Source: Nocardia fusca NBRC 14340 (GTDB lineage: Bacteria; Actinomycetota; Actinomycetes; Mycobacteriales; Mycobacteriaceae). Taken from it: a stretch of 64,000 bases of DNA. Location of the stretch: assembly GCF_001618425.1 (NCBI RefSeq), contig NZ_BDCU01000022.1, forward strand, positions 226,730 to 290,729, read 5' to 3'. Below, in pieces: positions 20,029 to 30,286 of the stretch; the stretch's first letter is position 1; each line of letters opens with the position of its first letter. The position numbers and the translations under genes were made by a program. Below the pieces are notes generated by a model. That model saw only the letters and a program-made list of their open reading frames with translations, was not told the origin of the DNA and ran no database searches.

Positions 20029-21474
20029 CTAGGACACCAGCGGCGGCGGCGACCAGCTGCCGTCCAGCACCCGGCGTTCCGGCTCGTACAACCGCATGAT
20101 CAGCGAGAACTGACCCTGCTCGGGAATCGGCAGCCAGTTGGACCGCGGAACCTCGGGGCCGGGGTCGGCGGCCTGCACCGCGAACTCCAGCGCACCGTCG
20201 GGTGCGAACCGCGGTGCCACCGGATGCCCGATGGTGTGCAGGTCCGCCGGGTTCTGCACCAGGTAGGCGTCGGCCCCGTAGGCGGTGATCGACCAGAGCG
20301 CTTTCACCGGGGGCGCTTGTCCGGGTTCGAATCGCAGGGTGAACTCCCGCGGATCACCGTTCTCGTCGGCCTCGTCGAACAGCGCGGGATAGAGCATGGC
20401 CTCGGCGATATTCGCGCCGACCCCCCTTCTGGCGGTCGTGGCGCGCAGCAGATAGTTGGTGCCGTACCGGCCGACGTTCAGCGCCACCAGCCACCCGTCG
20501 CGCATCCGGGAGGCCGGATCGACATAGGCCGCGATCTTCTTCTTCGCCGCGTCGACGCCCGCGTCGAGTTCGCCGGTGCTCACGCCTTCCGGGGACCCGC
20601 CCGGGCGGATGCCGATGGTCGCGAACCGCCGCATCGCCGGTTCGTCCTCCGGTGCCGGCGGATTGTCCACCATCAACTCGCACAAGCGGTCGAAGTATTC
20701 GCGCGACGACATCGCGGCGACCGAATCGCGGCCCACCGGTTCCGACCAGTCCTGGTTACCCGGTATCGACTCGGATTCGGTGGCCGCCCGCGTGTTCCAC
20801 GCGCTCAGTGGCGCCAGCCGGAGCTGGGCCTGTAGAGCGCGAACGGCGGGAACGTCCGCGCTACCGCGCACCTCGATCCGCCCGTAGAGCCAGGCATCCG
20901 CGGTCGGCACCGGGAGGTGCACGACGCCGGCCGGGAGTTTTCCGGCCCAGCCCGGTCCCGTGACCGCGTAGGTATAGGGCGGCACCGCGCCGGGCTCGGC
21001 CTCCGGTCGCACACTACTCGGCGTGGACACCGTATTGGACCAGGCGTCGAGGACCTGCATCACCCAGTACCGATCCCGGATCTCCGGTACCTCGAACAGC
21101 ACCGGTTCCTTGCGCAGATCCAGCCAGCCCACCGAATACAGGGTGTCCAGGTCGATCCGGACCACCGTGCGCTGGCTTGCGGGAGGCAGGGCGGATGTGT
21201 GCTGAAACCGATTCGTGGATGCGTAGTCCAATGCCCGCCGGCGAAACGTATCGATCAGGATCATCGGGTAGCCGAAGATATAGGCGTCGGCCGCCACCTC
21301 CCGCCGGGCGGCCGGGGTGCCCGATGGCGGAACCTCGGTACCGGAGTCCTCACCCCCGCAGGCTGCCAGACCGGTGACGGTAACGAGACCCAGCATCGAC
21401 CGCCGGGTCATGCGGAACCGGTCAGCCACCGGCTGCGTCATGTCTCCGGCTGCCGCGGCGGGCACTTCGCGCAT
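20029..21474 (-). CDS. DUF1254/DUF1214 family exported lipoprotein
   Basis: This 481-residue protein has a twin-arginine-like signal, RMTRRSMLGLVTVTG, followed by the lipobox LAAC, so it is probably exported folded and lipidated. The DUF1254 region includes DAYIFGYPMILIDTFRR and the DUF1214 region includes WSITAYGADAYLVQNPADL. Homologs are common in Mycobacteriales and of unknown function. ATG 21474 is chosen with AGGGAG upstream; GTG 21480 is also possible. It converges on the TerD-HNH gene with only 19 bases between stops. Confidence 0.82.
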   Translation of the reverse strand: MREVPAAAAGDMTQPVADRFRMTRRSMLGLVTVTGLAACGGEDSGTEVPPSGTPAARREVAADAYIFGYPMILIDTFRRRALDYASTNRFQHTSALPPASQRTVVRIDLDTLYSVGWLDLRKEPVLFEVPEIRDRYWVMQVLDAWSNTVSTPSSVRPEAEPGAVPPYTYAVTGPGWAGKLPAGVVHLPVPTADAWLYGRIEVRGSADVPAVRALQAQLRLAPLSAWNTRAATESESIPGNQDWSEPVGRDSVAAMSSREYFDRLCELMVDNPPAPEDEPAMRRFATIGIRPGGSPEGVSTGELDAGVDAAKKKIAAYVDPASRMRDGWLVALNVGRYGTNYLLRATTARRGVGANIAEAMLYPALFDEADENGDPREFTLRFEPGQAPPVKALWSITAYGADAYLVQNPADLHTIGHPVAPRFAPDGALEFAVQAADPGPEVPRSNWLPIPEQGQFSLIMRLYEPERRVLDGSWSPPPLVS

Positions 21475-21566
21475 TCGCACTCTCCCTGCTCATCGCTGTC
21501 GACGGACTGCGAGCAGGATACGCGGAGATTGCTGGAACGTAGCGGATACGGGCGGCGCGGCCGCTC

Positions 21567-21860
21567 TCAGATGGCGAGAACCGTATTCATGATGGTGCCC
21601 GCACTGGTGGCGACGATACCGCCGATCATGGCACCGGCCACCATCTTCGGCGATTCCATTCCGCTACCGGACCACTTCTCCCAGGCGAACTTGGCGCCCG
21701 CGAAGATGATGCTGACCGTGCCCGACAGAATAGCCAGCCAGGTGCCGTACCCGACGAACCGATCGATCTTGTCCGCCAGCGGCGGCGGTTCCGGGGTGGG
21801 GTCGCTGACCTGTGCGTAGACCGATACTGCGTCCACAACCGACGCCGCGATACTGCTCAC
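21567..21860 (-). CDS. Small two-helix membrane protein, paralog A
   Basis: This 97-residue protein has two hydrophobic helices (about 40-58 and 74-94) joined by the loop AKFAWEKWSGSGMESPKM. The N-terminus has a Pro-rich stretch, DPTPEPPPLADK. It starts at GTG 21860 with GAGGGAGC upstream. The topology and size resemble VirB2/TrbC-like pilins and small holin-like proteins, but no signature is decisive. It is closely related to the divergent gene at 22081. The function is unknown. Confidence 0.72.
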   Translation of the reverse strand: MSSIAASVVDAVSVYAQVSDPTPEPPPLADKIDRFVGYGTWLAILSGTVSIIFAGAKFAWEKWSGSGMESPKMVAGAMIGGIVATSAGTIMNTVLAI

Positions 21861-22080
21861 CGTCTGCTCCCTCGCCGATACCGTCCGGGGCGCACGGCCC
21901 CGCCTCCATCATCCAGACCGATACGGGTACCGCGCAAGTTCTTGCCGCGCAGCGACTTTCACGCTATAACCGCTGGTGACCCGAACACCTGCCCGGACCT
22001 GGGATTACTGCACACCACCCGGCGAGCGGTTACGATGCGTTAGCGTTCCCGCCCACCCCGAAACCAGAGTGAGCTGCGAG

Positions 22081-22356
22081 ATGATACTGGCCGCCGTGAC
22101 CGATACGCTTGCGCAAATCGGTAACCCCACACCCGAAGCACCCCCCATCTCGGACAAATTCCTGCAATTGGTCCGGTATCTCACCTGGTTCGTGCTGCTC
22201 GCCGGGATCTGCGCGATCATCTACGCCGGCGGCAAGTTCGCCTGGGAGAAATGGTCCGGCGGCGGTCTGGAGTCCCCGAAGATGGTGGCCGGAGCCATGA
22301 TCGGTGGTGTCATCGCGACCAGCGCGGGCACGATCATGAACGCCGTGATCGGCTGA
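22081..22356 (+). CDS. Small two-helix membrane protein, paralog B
   Basis: This 91-residue protein shares the Pro-rich lead NPTPEAPPISDK, the loop GKFAWEKWSGGGLESPKM and the second helix VAGAMIGG..ATSAGTIMN with paralog A. Its first helix is more diverged. It starts at ATG 22081 without a strong ribosome site. The two genes run outward from a shared 220-base region. It ends 44 bases before the stop of a convergent glycosyltransferase. The function is unknown. Confidence 0.72.
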   Translation: MILAAVTDTLAQIGNPTPEAPPISDKFLQLVRYLTWFVLLAGICAIIYAGGKFAWEKWSGGGLESPKMVAGAMIGGVIATSAGTIMNAVIG

Positions 22357-22399
22357 CGCACCCCAACGCGCTCGGTTTCCGGGTCGCCTCGGCCGGAGA

Positions 22400-23590
22400 T
22401 CAGGGCAGCAGGGCCTCGATCAGATCGGCGGCCCGCCTCGTGCCGCCTTCGTTCCGCGCCTCGGCACGCAGTCGCGCCGACCGGTCGGCCACCCCGGCGT
22501 CACCGACGAGGTCGATCAGCGCCGCACGCAGGTTCTGGGGAGTGGCGTCGTCGGTGTCGATGCGACGGGCCACACCCAGTTCCACCAGGCGGTCGGCATT
22601 GAGGAACTGTTCGGCGGCCTGCGGTACGGCGATCATCGGGACACCGGCCAGCAGGCCTTCGCCGCAACCACCCATACCGGCATGGGTGAGGAACGCGTCC
22701 GCCCGGTCCAGGATCGCCCGCTGCGGGACCCAGGAGTGCACTTCGACATTGGCCGGGATATCACCGAGTTCTCCCGGGTCGGTGTGCTTTCCGATCTGCA
22801 GCACGATATGCCAGCCGGGCAGGTCGCCGAAGGCGCGCAGGCAGCGGCGGTAGAACTCGGGGCGGTGGGTGTAGGCCGAACCCAGCGAGATCAGCAGGAC
22901 CTTGTCCGCCGTGGCCGGGCGCACCCAGCCGCCGTCGGACCCGTCCGGGTCGAAACAGGGCCCGACGAAGGTCACCGTGTCGGTGTTCACCCGGTCGGCC
23001 TGCGGTTGCATCGCCCGGGGTATCAGGGCCAGGGCCCGATCGGGCAGACCGGAGAAGGCGTCCACATCGGTGGTCACCGCACCGCACTCGGCGAGCCACC
23101 GGGCGAATCGCGCCCGGTAGGCGTCGGCACCCGGCAGTTGCCGCAGGTGTGCCGCGACCTCCTGCTCGTACCCGTCCCAGCCCACGAATGTCGGGGACAA
23201 CTGCAGGACGGGACGGCCCTGCGTTTCGGCGAGCGCGCGTGCGGCGTACGCGCCGATGTCGTACATGTACAGGTCGGCCGGATCGTCCCGGTAGGCCGCC
23301 GACAACTGCGGAAGGGCCGCGACGGCGTCATCGAGGAAAAGGTTCATCGCGGCGATCGGGTCGTCGGGCCAGTTGTCGTCGGCGACCGGCAGCCGGGACG
23401 TGCACGGGACGAACTCGGCGCCGGTGGCGGTGATCGGATCGGCCACCACCGGATCGTTGGCGTAGGTGACACGATGGCCCCGGGCCACCAGTTCACCGAT
23501 GATCGCGAGGCTCGGCAGAACGTGACTGATGATCGGAATACCGGCCATCGCGATATGGGCAGGGCGAGAAGGCACAGTGGTTCTACTCAT
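22400..23590 (-). CDS. Macrolide-type (GT1/MGT) glycosyltransferase
   Basis: This 396-residue GT-B enzyme resembles the OleD/Mgt group, which inactivates macrolides by transfer of glucose from UDP-glucose. The N-terminus HIAMAGIPIISHVLPSLAI is the acceptor-domain start. The C-terminal donor site is HSWVPQRAILDRADAFLTHAG followed by GVPMIAVPQAAEQFLNADR. Its ATG at 23590 overlaps the stop of the upstream acetyltransferase by four bases (ATGA), so translation is probably coupled. It is the last gene of a presumed three-gene resistance operon. Confidence 0.85.
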   Translation of the reverse strand: MSRTTVPSRPAHIAMAGIPIISHVLPSLAIIGELVARGHRVTYANDPVVADPITATGAEFVPCTSRLPVADDNWPDDPIAAMNLFLDDAVAALPQLSAAYRDDPADLYMYDIGAYAARALAETQGRPVLQLSPTFVGWDGYEQEVAAHLRQLPGADAYRARFARWLAECGAVTTDVDAFSGLPDRALALIPRAMQPQADRVNTDTVTFVGPCFDPDGSDGGWVRPATADKVLLISLGSAYTHRPEFYRRCLRAFGDLPGWHIVLQIGKHTDPGELGDIPANVEVHSWVPQRAILDRADAFLTHAGMGGCGEGLLAGVPMIAVPQAAEQFLNADRLVELGVARRIDTDDATPQNLRAALIDLVGDAGVADRSARLRAEARNEGGTRRAADLIEALLP

Positions 23591-24246
23591 TTCAGTTCGG
23601 TGGCAGCGGCTTCGAGGTCGGCGATACTGCCCGCCATGATCGCGCGCACATGCCGGGTGATGTGTTCGACGGGCCAGTCCCACCAGGCCACCGCCAGCAG
23701 CCGGGCGATATCGGGCTCCGCGTAGCGAGTACGGATGAGGCGGGCCGGATTACCGCCGACGATGCCGTAGTCGGGAACGTCGCCGGTGACCACGGCGCCG
23801 GTGCCGATGATCGCGCCGTGGCCGATGCGCGCACCGGGCAGGACCGTCACGCCGTTACCGATCCAGACGTCGTTACCGACGACGGTATCGCCCCGGTTCG
23901 GGAGATCGCTCAGCAGATCGATGTGGTGCGCCCACCCACCGCCCATGGTCGGAAACGGGAACGTCGACGGACCGTCCATGCGATGGTTGGCGCCATTCAT
24001 GATGAACCGCACGCCGGTGGCCAGCGCGCAGAACTTCCCGATGATCAGTTTCTCCGGCCCGTAGTGGTAGAGCACATTGCGGGTTTCGAACGCGGTCGGG
24101 TCGTCGGGGTCGTCGTAGTAGGAGAACTCCCCGGCCTCGATCAGCGGTGAGCTGATCAGCGGTTTCAGCAGGACCACACGCGGCTGCCCGGGCATGGGAC
24201 GCAGCACGGTGGGGTCGGCGGGAAGTGTGACGGGGTCGGCAGGCAA
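23587..24246 (-). CDS. Vat/CatB-type hexapeptide acetyltransferase
   Basis: This 219-residue left-handed beta-helix acetyltransferase belongs to the xenobiotic acetyltransferase group, which modifies streptogramin A or chloramphenicol. The motif MNGANHRMDGPSTFPF carries the catalytic His88 expected for Vat and CatB. Hexapeptide repeats run through VWIGNGVTVLPGARIGHGA and end with VGGNPARLIRTRY. The TTG at 24246 is chosen because AAGGAG lies 6 bases upstream. It lies 43 bases after the ABC-F gene and overlaps the glycosyltransferase. Which drug it acetylates cannot be read from sequence. Confidence 0.87.
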   Translation of the reverse strand: MPADPVTLPADPTVLRPMPGQPRVVLLKPLISSPLIEAGEFSYYDDPDDPTAFETRNVLYHYGPEKLIIGKFCALATGVRFIMNGANHRMDGPSTFPFPTMGGGWAHHIDLLSDLPNRGDTVVGNDVWIGNGVTVLPGARIGHGAIIGTGAVVTGDVPDYGIVGGNPARLIRTRYAEPDIARLLAVAWWDWPVEHITRHVRAIMAGSIADLEAAATELK

Positions 24247-24289
24247 GCGGAACTCCTTCGATACGTGGGTGTGCCGGTTTCGGCGAGCG

Positions 24290-25897
<1,608 letters not shown>

Positions 25898-25984
25898 GGA
25901 CACTCTCCGAAGCATTCGAGTACGACGCGGCCCCGGGGGACCACAGGACGGGGTGAACGCTTCGAATGAGCATCGGCGACCTCA

Positions 25985-26008
25985 CTAGTGCGACGAATGT
26001 TGCATTAG
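25985..26008. promoter_or_regulatory. Putative TetR operator of the resistance operon
   Basis: An imperfect 24-base palindrome with outer arms CTAGTGC and GCATTAG (6 of 7 pairs) lies between abcF and tetR, 34 bases before the tetR start. A looser CATTCGA/TCGAATG pair (25913 and 25962) flanks the abcF side. Function as an operator is inferred from position. Confidence 0.5.
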
Positions 26009-26042
26009 CATGGTGCCACAGCCCGCCCCCCAGAGCAACCGG

Positions 26043-26690
26043 ATGATCGATATGACTTCTGCACCCCCCACGGACGAAGCCCCGCGCCCGGCACCGCGAC
26101 CGGGCGGCCGCACCGCTCGTATCCGCGCCCAGGTCCTGGAAGCCGTGCACGCGGAACTGACCGAGCACGGCTACGACGCACTCACCGTGGACGCCGTCGC
26201 CGCGCGCGCGGGCGTCCACCGCACCACCGTCTACCGCCGCTGGCGCGACGTCGGCGGCCTGATCACCGACGTCTTCGCCGCGGCCGCCGATATCGATTGG
26301 CACCCCCGCGACACCGGCTCCCTACAGGGGGATCTGGCCGCGCTCAACCAGGAGATCCAGGACTCGCTCACCGAGGATCCGTCGATCGCGGCAGCCCTGA
26401 TCGCGGTCTCGTTCCGTTCCGAGGAGGCCGCCCGCGCCCTGCGGCAGTTGTGGGAGAACCGATACGCCCAGTCCGAGATCGTTGTCGAACGAGCAGTGCG
26501 CCGTGGCGAATTGACTCCCGGTGTCGACGCACGGGCCGTACTGATCGCGGCCACCGCGCCGGTCTACCACCAGTTGACCCTGCTGCGCACCCCACCCGAC
26601 CCGCACCTTCCCGACCGTGCGGCGACAGCCGCGGCACTGGCCGCGCGCGGCGGCGCGTTCACCGGCCCGCGGGCGGCGAGCCACGACTGA
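26043..26690 (+). CDS. TetR family regulator divergent to the resistance operon
   Basis: This 215-residue TetR protein has its helix-turn-helix at about residues 42-72, ALTVDAVAARAGVHRTTVYRR. The C-terminal ligand domain is helical with the AEFR/TetR_C-like pattern LWENRYAQSEIVVERAVRRGEL. The start is uncertain: ATG 26043 and ATG 26052 are both in frame and neither has a clear ribosome site. The position suggests it represses abcF-vat-mgt until an antibiotic binds. Confidence 0.83.
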   Translation: MIDMTSAPPTDEAPRPAPRPGGRTARIRAQVLEAVHAELTEHGYDALTVDAVAARAGVHRTTVYRRWRDVGGLITDVFAAAADIDWHPRDTGSLQGDLAALNQEIQDSLTEDPSIAAALIAVSFRSEEAARALRQLWENRYAQSEIVVERAVRRGELTPGVDARAVLIAATAPVYHQLTLLRTPPDPHLPDRAATAAALAARGGAFTGPRAASHD

Positions 26691-26869
26691 GGCGCTCACG
26701 CCTAAGACAGTGCGCCAGAGCTATCGCTCTGAAATGAGGGCGAGGAGACCGACTCATGCACCCTTGCCGTACACCGCGGAGCGAACATCCACCACCGCCG
26801 CTCCACGACCGATTCTTCGCCGCCGCAACCCGCCTTGGACCAGGTGCCAGGCAGGGCGATTGACATCTA

Positions 26870-26885
26870 TCGAAAATATGTTCGA
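26870..26885 (+). promoter_or_regulatory. LexA (SOS) box of the small gene at 26906
   Basis: TCGAAAATATGTTCGA matches the actinobacterial LexA consensus TCGAAC-N4-GTTCGA in 11 of 12 fixed positions. It covers the place where a -35 hexamer would sit relative to the -10-like TACGGT at 26893-26898. That -10 would start transcription at or one base from the ATG at 26906. Confidence 0.65.
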
Positions 26886-26905
26886 ATTCGGGTACGGTAA
26901 CCCGC

Positions 26906-27145
26906 ATGCCCGAACTCGCCCCCATACCGTTCGCCCGGCTCAACCTCGAACAGGTACGGGAACGACTCCTCGCCGCGGCGGCCTTCGGCGAGTCCCTCTC
27001 CCCCGATCAGCTCGAGGCACTGGCCGGCAAGCTCAGCACCGGCCTGAGCATCTACATCGAGGCGACCCAGAACAGCGCACCCCGCACCCACCGTCCGGCG
27101 GTGCCCGGTCGGGCCTGCCTGGATTTCCGCGGACACCCACGCTGA
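26906..27145 (+). CDS. Small protein with SOS-type promoter, function unknown
   Basis: This 79-residue protein has a helical N-terminal half (LNLEQVRERLLAAAAFGESL, residues 12-31, then a likely helix around DQLEALAGKL) and a Pro/Arg-rich tail containing one cysteine. There is no signal peptide or membrane helix. No ribosome site precedes the ATG; the -10-like TACGGT ends 8 bases upstream, which fits a leaderless transcript. The near-consensus LexA box suggests DNA-damage induction. I do not recognise a family. The downstream BCCT gene is convergent. Confidence 0.65.
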   Translation: MPELAPIPFARLNLEQVRERLLAAAAFGESLSPDQLEALAGKLSTGLSIYIEATQNSAPRTHRPAVPGRACLDFRGHPR

Positions 27146-27188
27146 ACCCGGTCCGCGCCGCGGCACGGACCGGGCCGGCGCGATCGGG

Positions 27189-28919
27189 TCACCGGCCGTC
27201 CTCCACCACCGGCTCCCCGTCCACGACCTCGATGGGCGAGGTGACGAGTTCGAACTCGCCCTCGTGCTTGGCCACGCCCTGGAGCACCGCGCCCTCCACC
27301 AGTTCGACGCCCAGATTCGCCCGGACGATGAGCGGATCGGTGCGGACATCGCGGTAGAGCGAGACGCACATCAGCACCATCACCACCATGAACGGCAGCG
27401 ATACCACGGTGGTGAGTGCCTGCAAACCGGTCAACGCGCCACCGAGATCGCTCGAATCGGCGATCACCAGCATGATCGCGGCGACCGCGCCGGTGGCGGT
27501 GCCCCAGAAGATCACGGTGAGCCGGGACGGTTCGATACTGCCCCGCTCCGACAGCGTGCCCATGACGATCGAGGCGGCGTCCGCGCCGGAGACGAAGAAG
27601 ATACCCACCAGGATCATCACCAGCACGGTGGTGATCGAGGTCAGCGGATACTCCCCGAGCAGGTGGAAGAGCGCGAAATCGGGGTTCACGCTGCCGTCGG
27701 CCTCGGTGAGGTCGTGGGTATCGGTCTGCTGGCGGATGGCCGCACCGCCGAAGATCGCGAACCAGACCAGACTCACCATGCTCGGCACCAGCAGGACACC
27801 CGCCACGAACTGCCGGATGGTGCGGCCCCGGCTGATCCGCGCGATGAACATCCCGACGAAGGGGGTCCAGGAGATCCACCACGCCCAGTAGAAGATGGTC
27901 CAGTTCGACAGCCACGCCTCCATTTCCTCGCCGCCGGCTATTCCGGTACGCGAGGCCATGGTCGGTAGCTCGGCGACGTAGTCGCCGACCGCGGTGGGCA
28001 GGAAATTCAGTACGAACAGGGTGGGTCCGGCGATGAAGACGAAAGCCGCCAGGATCACCGCGAGCACCATGTTGATATTCGACAGCCACTGGATACCGCG
28101 GGCGACGCCGGAGACCGCGGACAGGACGAACGCGACGGTGAGCCCGGTGATCACCGCCACCAGCCCGACCTTGCCGACAGCGTCGACCCAGCCGTTGAAC
28201 TCGAACCCGGCCCCGATCTGCAACGCGCCCAGGCCGAGCGAGGCCGCCGAACCGAACAGGGTGGCGAAGATGGCCATCACATCGATCGCCTTACCGCCCG
28301 GACCCTCGGCGCGCCGGCCGAGCAGGGGCCGGAACACCGACGAGAACAGCTGCGACCGGCCACGCCGGAACGTGCCATAGGCAATGGCCAGACCGGCGAC
28401 GGCGTAGATGGCCCACGGGTGCAGCGTCCAGTGGAACAGCGTGGTCGCCAGCGCGACCTCGGCGGCCTGCGGACTGCCCGCCTCGGCGGTACCCGGCGGC
28501 GGGGAGGTGAAATGCGTCAGCGGCTCGGCGACACCCCAGAACATGAGGCCGATCCCCATACCGGCGCTGAACATCATGGCAATCCAGGAGACCGTCCGGA
28601 ACTCCGGCTGTTCGTCGTCGGCGCCGAGCGGGATCTTGCCGTACCGGCTCAGCGCCAGCCAGATCACGTAGACCACGAAGGAGGTGGCCACCAGGACGAA
28701 GAGCCAGCCGGTATTGGTGATCACCCAGGACTGGGCGTTCGACGCGAAGGTGGCCAGACTGCCCTGGTCGAAGATCCCCCAGAGTACGAAGGCCACAGCC
28801 CCGACCGAGGTGATGCCGAAGACCAGCCGGTCGAGGCCACGGCCCACCGGTCTGTGCCTGTTCGGGCCCGGCACGCCGCCGTTGCGCGTCGCGGATTTCC
28901 CCCCGGTGTCGATCGCCAT
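27189..28919 (-). CDS. BCCT family glycine betaine/choline/carnitine transporter
   Basis: This 576-residue transporter has about twelve membrane segments and the BCCT signatures MGIGLMFWGVAEPLTHF and FYWAWWISWTPFVGMFIARIS. The tryptophan-rich substrate site of the family is present. Both the N-terminus (about 30 polar residues) and the C-terminal tail (about 60 residues) are cytoplasmic and moderately charged. The family takes up osmoprotectants with sodium or protons. ATG 28919 has AAAGGA upstream. It is divergent from an SDR gene across 343 bases. Confidence 0.92.
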   Translation of the reverse strand: MAIDTGGKSATRNGGVPGPNRHRPVGRGLDRLVFGITSVGAVAFVLWGIFDQGSLATFASNAQSWVITNTGWLFVLVATSFVVYVIWLALSRYGKIPLGADDEQPEFRTVSWIAMMFSAGMGIGLMFWGVAEPLTHFTSPPPGTAEAGSPQAAEVALATTLFHWTLHPWAIYAVAGLAIAYGTFRRGRSQLFSSVFRPLLGRRAEGPGGKAIDVMAIFATLFGSAASLGLGALQIGAGFEFNGWVDAVGKVGLVAVITGLTVAFVLSAVSGVARGIQWLSNINMVLAVILAAFVFIAGPTLFVLNFLPTAVGDYVAELPTMASRTGIAGGEEMEAWLSNWTIFYWAWWISWTPFVGMFIARISRGRTIRQFVAGVLLVPSMVSLVWFAIFGGAAIRQQTDTHDLTEADGSVNPDFALFHLLGEYPLTSITTVLVMILVGIFFVSGADAASIVMGTLSERGSIEPSRLTVIFWGTATGAVAAIMLVIADSSDLGGALTGLQALTTVVSLPFMVVMVLMCVSLYRDVRTDPLIVRANLGVELVEGAVLQGVAKHEGEFELVTSPIEVVDGEPVVEDGR

Positions 28920-29262
28920 GGACGAGTCCTTTCAGATCGCACGTGCGTCCGGCACCGAGGTCGCGGGACCACGCGGACCAGCCGTTACCCGGCCCTTCCG
29001 CGCACCGCGACCACGCCGCCGAACCGGATGTTCCGGAAAAAACCGTACTCGCCCCCGACTCGCACGCCGCGTCGCACACGTGAACAGCGGGCGGCGCGCC
29101 CTTGCCGGAGGCCGCCGGATACGGCGCGGAAAGTCCCGGATCGGCGGTTCGGACAGTTGCCCGAACGCCAGTACGGACGTTCGACCGGTTTCCTGTACAG
29201 AAATTGCCCGGCCCTGCGACACTCGTACCCGGACCGACCAACCGATCAGGAGGCGCACCGGT
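28920..29262. other. Divergent promoter region without a gene
   Basis: These 343 bases separate the BCCT and SDR genes. The only motif noted is the perfect 8-base palindrome CTGTACAG at 29193-29200, flanked by TTT and AAA, 63 bases before the SDR start. No convincing gene, RNA or repeat is seen. Confidence 0.5.
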
Positions 29263-30276
29263 ATGGCCGACCCGGCGAAACTGGTGGTGGGAGCCTCGGG
29301 ATTCCTCGGCTCGCACCTGACCCGCCAACTGGCGGCGACAGGAGCGCCCGTCCGCGTCCTGGTACGCCGTACCAGCGATCTCCGAGCCATCGCGGACCTA
29401 CCGGTGGAGATCCACTACGGTGACCTGTTCGACGATCACGCGCTGCGTACGGCCATGCGCGACTGCGACGAGATCTATCACTGCGCGGTGGATACCCGGG
29501 CATGGCTACGCGATCCCGAACCTCTCTTCCGGACCAATATCGCCGGCCTGCGCCACGTACTCGACGCCGCCTGCGCCACCGCACCGCGGCGGTTCGTCTT
29601 CACCAGTTCCGCCGCCACCATCGGACGCCGGCCGGGCGGCATCGCCGACGAGACCGTCGCGTTCGACTGGCCCCGCCTCGGCGGTCCGTACGTGCGCTCC
29701 CGGGTCGAGGCGGAAAATCTGGTACTGCGCTACGCGACCGAACGCGGACTGCCCACGGTGGCGATGTGCGTCGCGAACACCTACGGCCCCGGCGACTGGC
29801 AACCGACACCGCACGGCTCCTTCGTGGCCGCCGCCGCGCTCGGCAGACTCCCGTTCCGCTTCGCCGGCACCGGATCGGAATCGGTGGGGGTCGAGGACGC
29901 GGCCCGGGCCTTGATCCTGGCGGGCGCAGCCGGACAGCCAGGCGAACGCTATATCGTCTCCGACCGTTTCCTCACCAATACCGACCTGCTCACCGCCGCT
30001 GCCCACGCGGCCGGCCGGGAACCGCCTCGGGTGGCCGTCCCACTGCCCCTGCTGTACCCCGCCGCCGGTATCGCCTCGGCTGTGGCCCGGGTACGCGGCC
30101 GGGACAGCCGGTTCACGGTGACCTCGGTGAATCTGATGCACGTCATGTCCCGGCTCGACCACGGCAAGGCCGAGCGGGAACTCGGGTGGAAACCCGAACC
30201 GGTGCTGGACGCGGTGGCCCGGGCGGCGCGGTTCTTCCTCGCACGCCGATCGCGGCGGGCCGCGGCCGGCGACTGA
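29263..30276 (+). CDS. NAD(P)-dependent epimerase/dehydratase (extended SDR)
   Basis: This 337-residue protein has the N-terminal Rossmann motif VVGASGFLGSHL and the extended-SDR sequence FVFTSSAATIG. It resembles the dihydroflavonol-4-reductase/hopanoid-associated epimerase group (GPYVRSRVEAENLVLRY, CVANTYGPGDWQPTPHG). In the active site the usual YxxxK reads YVRSR, so the catalytic lysine seems to be replaced by arginine. AGGAGG lies upstream of ATG 29263. It is followed by a MarR gene with a strong operator. Confidence 0.82.
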   Translation: MADPAKLVVGASGFLGSHLTRQLAATGAPVRVLVRRTSDLRAIADLPVEIHYGDLFDDHALRTAMRDCDEIYHCAVDTRAWLRDPEPLFRTNIAGLRHVLDAACATAPRRFVFTSSAATIGRRPGGIADETVAFDWPRLGGPYVRSRVEAENLVLRYATERGLPTVAMCVANTYGPGDWQPTPHGSFVAAAALGRLPFRFAGTGSESVGVEDAARALILAGAAGQPGERYIVSDRFLTNTDLLTAAAHAAGREPPRVAVPLPLLYPAAGIASAVARVRGRDSRFTVTSVNLMHVMSRLDHGKAERELGWKPEPVLDAVARAARFFLARRSRRAAAGD

Positions 30277-30286
30277 CGGCGGCCGG

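Noticed and set aside
26716..26731. CAGAGC-TATC-GCTCTG after tetR as a terminator.
   Set aside because: Only six base pairs and no T-tract; too weak to list as a feature.
26756..26863. A 35-codon reading frame with GAGGAG upstream, before the LexA box.
   Set aside because: It is Pro/Arg-rich without recognisable features and overlaps a TTGACA-like element. Too little support to call a gene.
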